Below are positions 52,351 to 60,574 of a stretch of 64,000 nt of DNA, piece after piece; the stretch's first letter is position 1, and the number at the start of each line of letters is the position of its first letter. Under the pieces are notes generated by a model, which saw only the letters and a list, made by a program, of their open reading frames with translations, did not search any database and was not told the DNA's origin. The translations under genes were made by a program, and so were the position numbers. The stretch is from Planotetraspora thailandica (lineage in GTDB: Bacteria > Actinomycetota > Actinomycetes > Streptosporangiales > Streptosporangiaceae): positions 1 through 64,000 of the forward strand of contig NZ_BOOR01000003.1 in assembly GCF_016863335.1 (NCBI RefSeq), in the 5' to 3' direction.

Positions 52351-53637
52351 GTGCGCAGATCCATGATTTTTTGCCTGGTCACCACCCTCGCGGTGGCCGG
52401 ATGCGGCGTCGGTGAGCAGCCGGCGGCGACGCCGGCGTCCGGCGGGAAGGTCGAGCTGTCCTTCCTCGTCTTCGAGACGCCGAACCTGAACGCGGCCTTC
52501 TGGGACGCGGCCATCGCACGGGCCTCGGCGAAGGTCCCCGGCGTGACGATCAAGAAGCTGGTCACGCCCAACGTCGACCGCACCGGCTACGCCAAGCAGC
52601 TAGACGCCTCGGGCCACCTCCCCGACATCCTGCAGTCGGTCAACCCGGCGGGCTTCGCCGAGGCCGGCAAGCTCGCCGCGTTCACCGACGACGAGCTCAA
52701 GAACTTCATCGCCCCCAAGGCAGGCGCCGTGGGCGGCAAGGTCTACCAGCTGCCGTACAATACGCAGGTCATCCCGGTCGTCTACTACAACAAGGACGAC
52801 TTCGCGAAGGCCGGCATCACCGAGACGCCGAAGACGTACAAGGACCTGCTCGACGTCAGCGCCAAGCTCAAGGCCAAGGGCATCACGCCGTTCGTCGTCG
52901 GCGGAGGCGGCGCGGACACGTGGGCGGACATGTACCCGCTGACCGCGACCGTCGCCACCGACGTGTACGCCAAGACGCCCGACTGGCTGACGCAGCGCAG
53001 GGACGGCAAGGTGAAGTTCACCGACCCCGACTTCACCAAGGCCGCGCAGAAGGTCGCCGACCTGGCCAAGCAGGGCTACATCGACCCCGCGGGCCTCAGC
53101 CGCTCCTACGCCGACACCGAGCAGGCCTTCCGCGACGGCAAGGGCGCCATGTATCCCATGGGCTCCTGGTTCGCCACCTCGGCCGACAACACCAAGCCGA
53201 ACTTCGAGATCGGGGCCTTCCCCTGGCCGTCCGACGACGGCACGCCGGTCACCCCGACCTTCACCGGAGGCGGCACCTCGGTCAGCGCGTCGGCGCCGAA
53301 CGTCGAGCTCGCCAAGAAGTGGGCGCTGGCCTTCGACGAGGACAAGGAGAACAACGACGCCTTCGTCAAGCTCGACGGCTCCATCCCGGCGATCAAGGGC
53401 TACACCCCGCCGGCCGACATGGGACCGGTCTACCAGGCGACGGTCGCCATCTACCAGCAGGGCATGACGGACAACTCCATCGTCAACGCCTTCTCGCAGG
53501 AGACGGGCGACGGCTCGCTGCCCCCCGGCCTCGCGGACAAGTCGGCCCTCGGCGTACAGGACCTGATCACGGGCAAGAAGTCGGCCGCGGAGTTCGCGTC
53601 CTACCTCGACGACCAGTGGGCCAAGGCGACCCAGTAG
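52351..53637 (+). CDS. Sugar ABC transporter substrate-binding lipoprotein
   Basis: A 428-residue extracellular solute-binding protein (family 1, MalE-like). The lipobox is LAVAGC near residue 18. Conserved parts are YQLPYNTQVIPVVYYNKDDF, PKTYKDLLDVSAKLKAKGIT and AFRDGKGAMYPMGSWF. Linked GH38 and GH95-like enzymes suggest mannose-containing oligosaccharides. GTG start with GGGAGG about ten bases upstream. Confidence 0.88.
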   Translation: MRRSMIFCLVTTLAVAGCGVGEQPAATPASGGKVELSFLVFETPNLNAAFWDAAIARASAKVPGVTIKKLVTPNVDRTGYAKQLDASGHLPDILQSVNPAGFAEAGKLAAFTDDELKNFIAPKAGAVGGKVYQLPYNTQVIPVVYYNKDDFAKAGITETPKTYKDLLDVSAKLKAKGITPFVVGGGGADTWADMYPLTATVATDVYAKTPDWLTQRRDGKVKFTDPDFTKAAQKVADLAKQGYIDPAGLSRSYADTEQAFRDGKGAMYPMGSWFATSADNTKPNFEIGAFPWPSDDGTPVTPTFTGGGTSVSASAPNVELAKKWALAFDEDKENNDAFVKLDGSIPAIKGYTPPADMGPVYQATVAIYQQGMTDNSIVNAFSQETGDGSLPPGLADKSALGVQDLITGKKSAAEFASYLDDQWAKATQ

Positions 53638-53653
53638 GCCAGGCTCACGTCTC

Positions 53654-54613
53654 ATGACTGCAACCCAGCACGGTCCGCGCGGCGAGGTCGTCCCCGCCGC
53701 GCCCCGTCCCTCGCACGCCCCCGCACGCAGGGCCTCCCGCATCGGGCCCAGGCTGGGCCGGTTCGGGCTGTTCGCCCTGCCGGGCCTGCTGGCCTACGTG
53801 GTGTTCGTGCTGATCCCCATCGGCATGACGGGCTACTACAGCTTCACCAACCGCAACCCATTCAACCCGCCCACCAAGTGGGTCGGGCTGCGCAACTACG
53901 GCGAGCTGTTCGGCGACCAGGAGTTCCGCCAGGCCCTGCTCAACACGGTGATCATCACGGTGATCGTGACGCTGCTCGCCAACGTCGGCGGGCTGCTGAT
54001 CGCCATGCTGCTCGACCGGCCGACCAAGCTGTACGTGGCGCTGCGCGGCATCTTCTTCACCCCTGTGGTGCTGAGCGCGGTCGTCATCAGCGTCATCTGG
54101 CAGGCCGTGCTCACCGACGACGGCCTGCTCAACTCCCTGCTGCGCGGCCTCGGCGTCGAGCGGCCCCCGGGATGGTTGTCCGACCCCGACCTCGCCCTCT
54201 ACTCGATCGCGTGGATCCTCACCTGGCAGATGCTCGGCTTCTGCGTCGTGGTCTACCTGGCCGGTCTCCAGGGTGTGCCCCGCGAATTGCAGGAGGCGGC
54301 GGCCATCGACGGGGCCGGCCGGCTGGCCCGCTTCCGCAGCGTCACCTGGCCCATGCTCGCGCCGGCGCTGACGATCAACACGGTGATGCTGCTGATCACG
54401 GGGTTCAAGGCCTACGACCAGATCCAGGTCATCACCAACGGCGGCCCCGGCACCGGGACCACCTCCACCATGGCCTTCCAGATCGTGCAGACCGCCTTCA
54501 CCGGCAACCACATCGGCTACTCCTCGGCGATGGCGGCGGTGATGCTCGCGCTCGTCGCGACCGTCTCGGTGATCGTCTTGAGGCTGCTGCAGCGACGCGA
54601 GGTGACGCAGTGA
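53654..54613 (+). CDS. Sugar ABC transporter permease (MalF-like)
   Basis: A 319-residue permease with six helices and the EAA coupling loop (ELQEAAAIDGAGRLARFRSV, then TWPMLAP). A 35-residue Pro/Arg-rich N-terminus precedes TM1. It pairs with the next permease; no ATPase gene is in the operon, so a shared MsiK-type ATPase elsewhere is likely. Confidence 0.88.
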   Translation: MTATQHGPRGEVVPAAPRPSHAPARRASRIGPRLGRFGLFALPGLLAYVVFVLIPIGMTGYYSFTNRNPFNPPTKWVGLRNYGELFGDQEFRQALLNTVIITVIVTLLANVGGLLIAMLLDRPTKLYVALRGIFFTPVVLSAVVISVIWQAVLTDDGLLNSLLRGLGVERPPGWLSDPDLALYSIAWILTWQMLGFCVVVYLAGLQGVPRELQEAAAIDGAGRLARFRSVTWPMLAPALTINTVMLLITGFKAYDQIQVITNGGPGTGTTSTMAFQIVQTAFTGNHIGYSSAMAAVMLALVATVSVIVLRLLQRREVTQ

Positions 54614-55443
54614 TGGACGACCGTACCCACGCCTGGCTGCGGCCCCTGGTGGCCGTGTTCGTCGGGGCGGTGTTCTTCCTGCCGCTCTATCTCGTGCTGG
54701 TCAACGTGTTCAAGCCCGGGTCGCAGATCGTGCCCCACCCGGCCGGGCTGCCCGTGCCGCCCACGCTCGACAACGTCAGCGCCGTGCTGTCACGGCCGGA
54801 CCACCTGTTCACGTTCGGCCTGATCAACAGCATCGCGGTGACCGCACTGTCGATCACCATCCTGACCGTCTTGTCGGCGATGCTCGGCCACTACCTGGCC
54901 AGGTCGCGGCACGTGCTGGCCAAGGTCGTCATGGTGACGCTCCTGTGCGGCCTGATGATCCCCGTCCCGGTGATCCTGGAGCCGATCACGGGCGTGCTCA
55001 AGGCGCTCGGGCTGATGACCAGCCTCCAGGGGCTCATCCTGGTCAACGTCGGCTACTACGTGCCGTTCGGCGTGCTGCTGTTCATGGGCTTCGTACGGAC
55101 CGTCCCGCTGGAGCTGGAGGAGGCCGCCGAACTCGACGGCGCGGGCAAACTGCGCGTGTTCTGGCAGGTCGTCTTCCCGCTGCTCCGCCCGGCCTCGGCC
55201 AGCGTACTGATCTTCCTGGGCGTGTGGATCTGGAACGACTTCCTCACCCCGCTGATCATCCTCGGGCCCGACAGCGGCACCACGGTCACGGTCGGCGTGT
55301 ACCGGGCGATCGGCCAGCACCAGTCGGACTTCGGCGCGGTGTTCGCCTTCATGTTCCTGGCCACCCTGCCGATCCTCGTGTTCTACCTGGCCCTGCAGAA
55401 GAACTTCGTCAAGGGCCTGACCGGGGGCGCGGTCAAGGGATGA
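54613..55443 (+). CDS. Sugar ABC transporter permease (MalG-like)
   Basis: A 276-residue permease with six helices and EAA loop (ELEEAAELDGAGKLRVFWQV, then VFPLLRP). Its ATG overlaps the stop of the MalF-like gene (TGATG). ATPase is missing from the operon, as in MsiK-dependent systems of actinomycetes. Confidence 0.88.
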   Translation: MDDRTHAWLRPLVAVFVGAVFFLPLYLVLVNVFKPGSQIVPHPAGLPVPPTLDNVSAVLSRPDHLFTFGLINSIAVTALSITILTVLSAMLGHYLARSRHVLAKVVMVTLLCGLMIPVPVILEPITGVLKALGLMTSLQGLILVNVGYYVPFGVLLFMGFVRTVPLELEEAAELDGAGKLRVFWQVVFPLLRPASASVLIFLGVWIWNDFLTPLIILGPDSGTTVTVGVYRAIGQHQSDFGAVFAFMFLATLPILVFYLALQKNFVKGLTGGAVKG

Positions 55444-55492
55444 CCGTCCCGCCGCGCCCGTTTCAACCTCCTCTCTCGAGCAAAGGCCGTTC

Positions 55493-58400
55493 ATGTTGAC
55501 GATCGACGCCGTCGAGTCCACCGAGCTCTTCGTCGGTCCCGACGACGCCCCCCGCCAGGTCCTGCGCGTACGGACCTCGTCGACCTCGCCCACGGAGCGC
55601 ATCGGCGTGGTCGTGTCCGGTGGCGCGGAGGGCACGTTGTCGGGCGTGCCGGGCACAGGCGTCCACGAGGTCCCCGTGACCACGACCGCGTCCCCGGGGT
55701 CCGTCGTCGAGATCACGGTCCGCGCGGCGGGAGAGGAGACGGCCTCGGCCACGGGCACGCTCACCGTGGCCGAGCCCGGCTGGACGGTCTTCCTGGTCAG
55801 CCACTTCCACTACGACCCCGTCTGGTGGAACACGCAGGCCGGCTACGCCAGCGAGTGGGACGAGCTGCCGGACGCCCAGGACGTGCGCATGTCCTTCCAG
55901 TTCACCGCGTTCCAGCTCATCGACGCGCATCTGGAGCTGGCCAGACGCGACCCCGACTACCGTTTCGTGCTGGCCGAGGTCGACTACCTCAAGCCCTACT
56001 GGGACGCCTTCCCGGAGAACCGGGAGATCTTGCGCACCCTGGTTGCCGAGGGCCGCCTGGAGATCATGGGCGGCACCTACAACGAGCCCAACACCAACCT
56101 CACCGGCGCGGAGAGCACGATCCGCAACGCCGTCTACGGCGTCGGCTTCCAGCGCGACATCCTGGGCGGCGAGCCGGCCACCGCGTGGCAGCTCGACGCG
56201 TTCGGCCACGACCCGCAGTTCCCCGGGCTCATGGCCGACGCCGGCCTCACATCGAGCGCCTGGGCCCGCGGGCCCTTCCACCAGTGGGGGCCGTCCCTGG
56301 AGATGGGCACCTACGACACCCCGCACGGCGACCCGTCCGGCATGCAGTTCCGCAGCGAGTTCGAGTGGATCTCCCCGAGCGGGCGCGGCCTGCTGACCAG
56401 CTACATGGCCGCCCACTACAGCGCGGGCTGGTCGATGGACTCGGCGCAGACGCTCGCCGACGCGGAGGAGTCGGTCTACGGGCTGTTCCTGCGGATGAAG
56501 AAGGTCGCCGCGACCCGCAACGTGCTGGTGCCCGTCGGCACCGACTACAGCCCGCCCAACAAGTGGCTGACCGAGATCCACCGCGACTGGAACGCCCGAT
56601 ACGCCTGGCCGCGATTCGTGTGCGCGCTGCCCCGCGACTTCTTCGGAGCCGTCTCCGCCGAGCTGGCCGCCACCGGCGCCCGGCTGTCGCCGCAGACCCG
56701 GGATATGAACCCCGTCTACACCGGCAAGGACGTCTCCTACATCGACACCAAGCAGGCGCAGCGTGCCGCCGAGAACGAGCTGCTCGACGCGGAGAAGTTC
56801 GCGGCGCTGGCGTCGCTGCTCGGGGAGGCCCGCTACCCCGAGGCCGCGCTCGACAAGGCCTGGCGCCAGCTCGTGTACGGCGCGCACCACGACGCCATCA
56901 CCGGCACCGAGTCCGACCAGGTCTACCTCGACCTGCTCGCCGGCTGGCGGGAGGCCTTCGACCTGGCCAAGGGTGTGCACGAGGCGTCGCTGCGGCACCT
57001 CGCGGCCCGCGTCGACACCGGCGCCGCGTCAGACGCCGGATCCGTCGTCGTGTTCAACGCCATGGCCTGGCCGCGCACCGACGTCGTGCGCGTCACCGTG
57101 CCCGCGCCCTTCCACGGCCTGACCGACGAGAACGGCGTCGCCGTACCGGCCGTGGTCGAGCACCAGACGGCCGACCGGGCCGAGGTGGCGTTCCTGGCCG
57201 CCGATGTGCCCTCGGTCGGCTACCGCACGTATCAGCTGGCCGCCTCCGGCGCCCCCGTGGGCTGGGAGGCGATCGGCGGGCACACCATCGCCAACGAGCA
57301 CCATCGGCTGGCCGTCGACCCCGCGCGCGGCGGCGCCGTGGGCAGCCTGGTCGACCTGGCGACGGGAGACGAGCTCATCACCCCCGGCGAGGTGGGCAAC
57401 GAGATCGTCGTCTACGACGAATACAGCGAGCACCCGGCGTTCCGGGAGGGCCCCTGGCACCTGCTGCCGACCGGCGCCTCGGCCGGGTCCGCGTCCGCGC
57501 CCGCCCGCTCCGTCGTCGCCGAGCGTTCGCCGCTGGGGGAGCGCGTCACCGTAACCGGCTCGCTCGGCTCGCTCGCCTACACGCAGGTCGTCACGTTGTG
57601 GCGGGGCGTCGGCCGCGTCGACTGCGTCACCCACCTCGACGGCTTCGACGACGCCGACAAGCTCATACGGCTGCGCTGGCCGTGCCTGGTCGAGGGGGCC
57701 CTGCCGGTGTCGGAGGTGGGGCACGCCGTCGTCGGCCGTTCGTTCGCCCACCCCGACGTGGATGCCGCCCGCCATCCGTGGACCCTCGACAACCCCGCCT
57801 ACCAGTGGTTCGGCCTGAGCTCGGCGGCCCGGGTCACGCTGCGCTCGGCGGAGGGCGAGGAGGAGTCGCACGCCGTCGGGGTCGCCGAAATCATCGTCCC
57901 GCGCGAGAGCGACGCCGCCGGCCTCGGCCGCGACCTCGCCGTACGGCTCGCCCAGTCGGGCGTGACCGCGACCGTCACGCATGCCGAGGGCAACCGGTAC
58001 GGCCTGCTGTCGTTCGACTCCAACCTGCCCGACACGCGCGTCGCGATCGGCGGCCCGGACGTGAACGCCTTCACGGCGGCGGTCCTGGACGCCGCCGACC
58101 CCGGTTATCGGCGGGAACTGGAGCGCGCCCTCGCCGCGGACGGGCACGCCGTCGTGTGGGTTCCGGCCCGCAGGCCGATCGGCGAGATCTTCCACCCGGA
58201 GGCCGACCTGCGTGACCCGGCCGACCTGCCGGTTCTGGTCATCGCGTCGGCCGGCGACCTCAGGGAGGCCGTCGCGGCGGTGGCCGCCGACCTGGCCGAC
58301 AGCGTGATCGAGGTGGGCCGGCCCGCCGGCCTGTCCGGGGGGCAGTCCGGCGGGGACGGCCTCGACCACCGGACGGTCGCGGTGCTCAACCGCGGCGTTC

Positions 58401-59827
58401 CCGGGTTCGCCGTCGACACCCGCGGCCGCCTCCACCTGTCGCTCATGCGTTCGTGCACCGGCTGGCCGTCGGGCGTGTGGATCGACCCGCCGAGGCGGAC
58501 CACACCCGACGGCAGCGGGTTCCAGCTCCAGCACTGGAGCCACACCTTCGACTATGCGCTCGCCTCGGGCGCGGGCGACTGGCGCGACGCCGGAATCGTG
58601 GCCCGCGCCCACGACTTCAACCACCCGCTGCGCGCGCTGAGCGAGCCGCCGCACGACGGCCCCCTCCCGTCGTCGGCCTCGCTCCTGCACGTGCGGCCTT
58701 CGACGCAGCCCCCTTCGACGCGGCCCGGGGGCGGCGCGGGCCGGCCGTACGGCGGGGCGGTGCTGGCGGCGTTCAAGGCGGCGGGCAACCCGACCGCGCA
58801 CGGCCGCTCCCGCACCGCGGATCCACGCGACGGCCTGACCGCCCGCCTGTACGAACCCCACGGGCGGGAGAGTTCGTTCACGCTCGGCTCGCACGTGCCG
58901 TTCAGGGAGGCCGCGTTCGCCGACGTACTGGAGGTGGAGGCCGGCGAGGCCAAGACCCGTGACGGCGTGTTGCACGCCGACCTCGCGCCCAGCCAGGTCG
59001 CGACGTTCGTGCTGCAGGCCGGCGACGCCGCCACACGGCCGGCGGACGAGGAGCACGCGTGCGAGCCCCTGGGTCCCGACGCCGAGACCGCGCAACCCGT
59101 CTTCTCCCGCTTCTGGCTGCACAACAGGGGGTCGGCCCCGCTCGGTTACCAGCCGATGAGCGTCTACGCCCGCGCCGTCACACCGGAGACGGGCGGCCCG
59201 GCGCGGCTGCGGGTGACGCTGGCCTGCGACCTGACCGACGCGGCCGCCGAAGGCGAGGTGTCCGTCGTCGTCCCGCCGGGCTGGGACGCCTCCCCGCAGG
59301 ACCGGCCCGTACGGCTCGGCCCCGGCGACTGGACCGAGTTCGACGTCACGCTCACCCCGCCCGCCGGGGAGGAACCCGGGCCGGGCGGCTCATACGGGGA
59401 GGTGTGGCCGGTCGCGGTGCGGCTCGCCTATGGCGGCCAGGTCTACGAGGACGTCGTCTTCGTCGACGGCGAAGGCCGGCCGTCCAGGGGAGGCGAGGCC
59501 GGTCTGCTGGCCGTCGACGTGCCGGAAGAGGGGCTGGAGCTGAAGCCGGGGCAGCGGGGCTCGTGGACCGTTCGGCTGCGCAACCGGGCCGCCTTCGACA
59601 TCAGGGGAGAGGCACAGCTCATCAGCCCGTGGGGCACGTGGGGCCTGGCCGGGCCCGCCGTACACGCCGTGTCGGTGGAGGCGGGCGCGGAGGGCGAGGT
59701 CACCGTCGAGGTCGACGTGCCGCCAGGGGCACGGCCGGGCACGTGGTGGCTGCTGGTCAAGTGCATGTGGTTCGGCCGGGTGTCGTATTCGCCGGCCGTG
59801 CCTCTGCGGATCAGGGCCGGGCGATGA
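55493..59827 (+). CDS. Alpha-mannosidase, glycoside hydrolase family 38
   Basis: A 1444-residue GH38 enzyme. The zinc-binding start of the catalytic domain is VSHFHYDPVWWNTQAGY (His-x-His at 104-106), the nucleophile Asp is in AWQLDAFGHDPQF (Asp235) and another zinc region is GAHHDAITGTESDQVY (about 460-475). Middle-domain, C-terminal beta domains and a NEW3-type domain near the end (GQRGSWTVRLRNRAAFDIRG) follow. No signal peptide is evident, so it probably acts inside the cell on imported alpha-mannosides. AAAGG seven bases before the ATG. Longer than typical bacterial GH38 (about 1000) because of an N-terminal 95-residue beta domain and the C-terminal module. Confidence 0.9.
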   Translation: MLTIDAVESTELFVGPDDAPRQVLRVRTSSTSPTERIGVVVSGGAEGTLSGVPGTGVHEVPVTTTASPGSVVEITVRAAGEETASATGTLTVAEPGWTVFLVSHFHYDPVWWNTQAGYASEWDELPDAQDVRMSFQFTAFQLIDAHLELARRDPDYRFVLAEVDYLKPYWDAFPENREILRTLVAEGRLEIMGGTYNEPNTNLTGAESTIRNAVYGVGFQRDILGGEPATAWQLDAFGHDPQFPGLMADAGLTSSAWARGPFHQWGPSLEMGTYDTPHGDPSGMQFRSEFEWISPSGRGLLTSYMAAHYSAGWSMDSAQTLADAEESVYGLFLRMKKVAATRNVLVPVGTDYSPPNKWLTEIHRDWNARYAWPRFVCALPRDFFGAVSAELAATGARLSPQTRDMNPVYTGKDVSYIDTKQAQRAAENELLDAEKFAALASLLGEARYPEAALDKAWRQLVYGAHHDAITGTESDQVYLDLLAGWREAFDLAKGVHEASLRHLAARVDTGAASDAGSVVVFNAMAWPRTDVVRVTVPAPFHGLTDENGVAVPAVVEHQTADRAEVAFLAADVPSVGYRTYQLAASGAPVGWEAIGGHTIANEHHRLAVDPARGGAVGSLVDLATGDELITPGEVGNEIVVYDEYSEHPAFREGPWHLLPTGASAGSASAPARSVVAERSPLGERVTVTGSLGSLAYTQVVTLWRGVGRVDCVTHLDGFDDADKLIRLRWPCLVEGALPVSEVGHAVVGRSFAHPDVDAARHPWTLDNPAYQWFGLSSAARVTLRSAEGEEESHAVGVAEIIVPRESDAAGLGRDLAVRLAQSGVTATVTHAEGNRYGLLSFDSNLPDTRVAIGGPDVNAFTAAVLDAADPGYRRELERALAADGHAVVWVPARRPIGEIFHPEADLRDPADLPVLVIASAGDLREAVAAVAADLADSVIEVGRPAGLSGGQSGGDGLDHRTVAVLNRGVPGFAVDTRGRLHLSLMRSCTGWPSGVWIDPPRRTTPDGSGFQLQHWSHTFDYALASGAGDWRDAGIVARAHDFNHPLRALSEPPHDGPLPSSASLLHVRPSTQPPSTRPGGGAGRPYGGAVLAAFKAAGNPTAHGRSRTADPRDGLTARLYEPHGRESSFTLGSHVPFREAAFADVLEVEAGEAKTRDGVLHADLAPSQVATFVLQAGDAATRPADEEHACEPLGPDAETAQPVFSRFWLHNRGSAPLGYQPMSVYARAVTPETGGPARLRVTLACDLTDAAAEGEVSVVVPPGWDASPQDRPVRLGPGDWTEFDVTLTPPAGEEPGPGGSYGEVWPVAVRLAYGGQVYEDVVFVDGEGRPSRGGEAGLLAVDVPEEGLELKPGQRGSWTVRLRNRAAFDIRGEAQLISPWGTWGLAGPAVHAVSVEAGAEGEVTVEVDVPPGARPGTWWLLVKCMWFGRVSYSPAVPLRIRAGR

Positions 59828-60564
59828 TCGCCGCCGTCGTGGAGGGCGAGCCCATCACCGTCGCGCAGGTCGAGGCCCGGGTGCGCCGCCTGCGCGCGGG
59901 CAGGCGGGGTGACCTGCTGCCCGCCGACGGCACCACCGAGGGCCGCCAGCTGCGCCGCTGGGTGACGCAGGTCATCGTGACCGAGCGGGTGGTCGCGGGC
60001 GAGGCGGCCCGGCGCGGCGTGACGGCCGCACCCGGGCGGCCCTTCCCGCTCGACGCCGTCGCCCGGCTGGAACTCGGTAGCGTCCTTGCCGCTGTGCTGG
60101 CGGCCGACCCCCTCACGCAGGCGCTCTACCGCGACATGACGGCCGGTGTCACGGTCGGCGACGCGGACGTCCGCGGCTACTTCGCGGCCAACCAGGACAG
60201 GTTCCGGACGAGGCCCGCGCGGCTGGTCACCCACTGGCGCGACGGCCGGCCGGTCAACGGCGGCCGGCCGTACACGGTGTCGGCGGGCGAACTGCCCGAG
60301 CCCGCCGCGCGCGCGGTCTTCTCCGCCTCCGAAGGCGCCCGCATCGGCCCGATCGACGGGCACGTCTTCACCGTCGGCCCGATGCAGGGCCCCGACATCG
60401 GCTTCGACAAGGTGGCTCCGGCGATCAGGGCGTCACTGCTGTCCGCGCGGCGGCGGCGGCAGTTCGCCCTGTGGGCCGGCGTCCACTGTGCCCGGGCGCT
60501 CCTCATGCCCGGTTTCGAACACCCCGGGGATATCGGCCACCCGGACCACACCCACCGCCACTGA
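59824..60564 (+). CDS. Parvulin/SurA-like peptidyl-prolyl isomerase-type protein
   Basis: A 246-residue protein. An N-terminal helical part (VEGEPITVAQVEARVRRLRA) and a middle segment TVGDADVRGYFAANQDRFRT resemble the chaperone and PPIase linker pattern of SurA/PrsA proteins. A short parvulin-like region follows (SAGELPEPAARAVFSASEGA, then IGPIDGHVFTVG). No signal peptide is seen. Its ATG overlaps the GH38 stop (ATGA). Why a chaperone-like protein sits in a sugar operon is unclear; it may help fold the large enzymes around it. Family assignment is tentative. Confidence 0.6.
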   Translation: MIAAVVEGEPITVAQVEARVRRLRAGRRGDLLPADGTTEGRQLRRWVTQVIVTERVVAGEAARRGVTAAPGRPFPLDAVARLELGSVLAAVLAADPLTQALYRDMTAGVTVGDADVRGYFAANQDRFRTRPARLVTHWRDGRPVNGGRPYTVSAGELPEPAARAVFSASEGARIGPIDGHVFTVGPMQGPDIGFDKVAPAIRASLLSARRRRQFALWAGVHCARALLMPGFEHPGDIGHPDHTHRH

Positions 60565-60574
60565 GAGGCCCCCC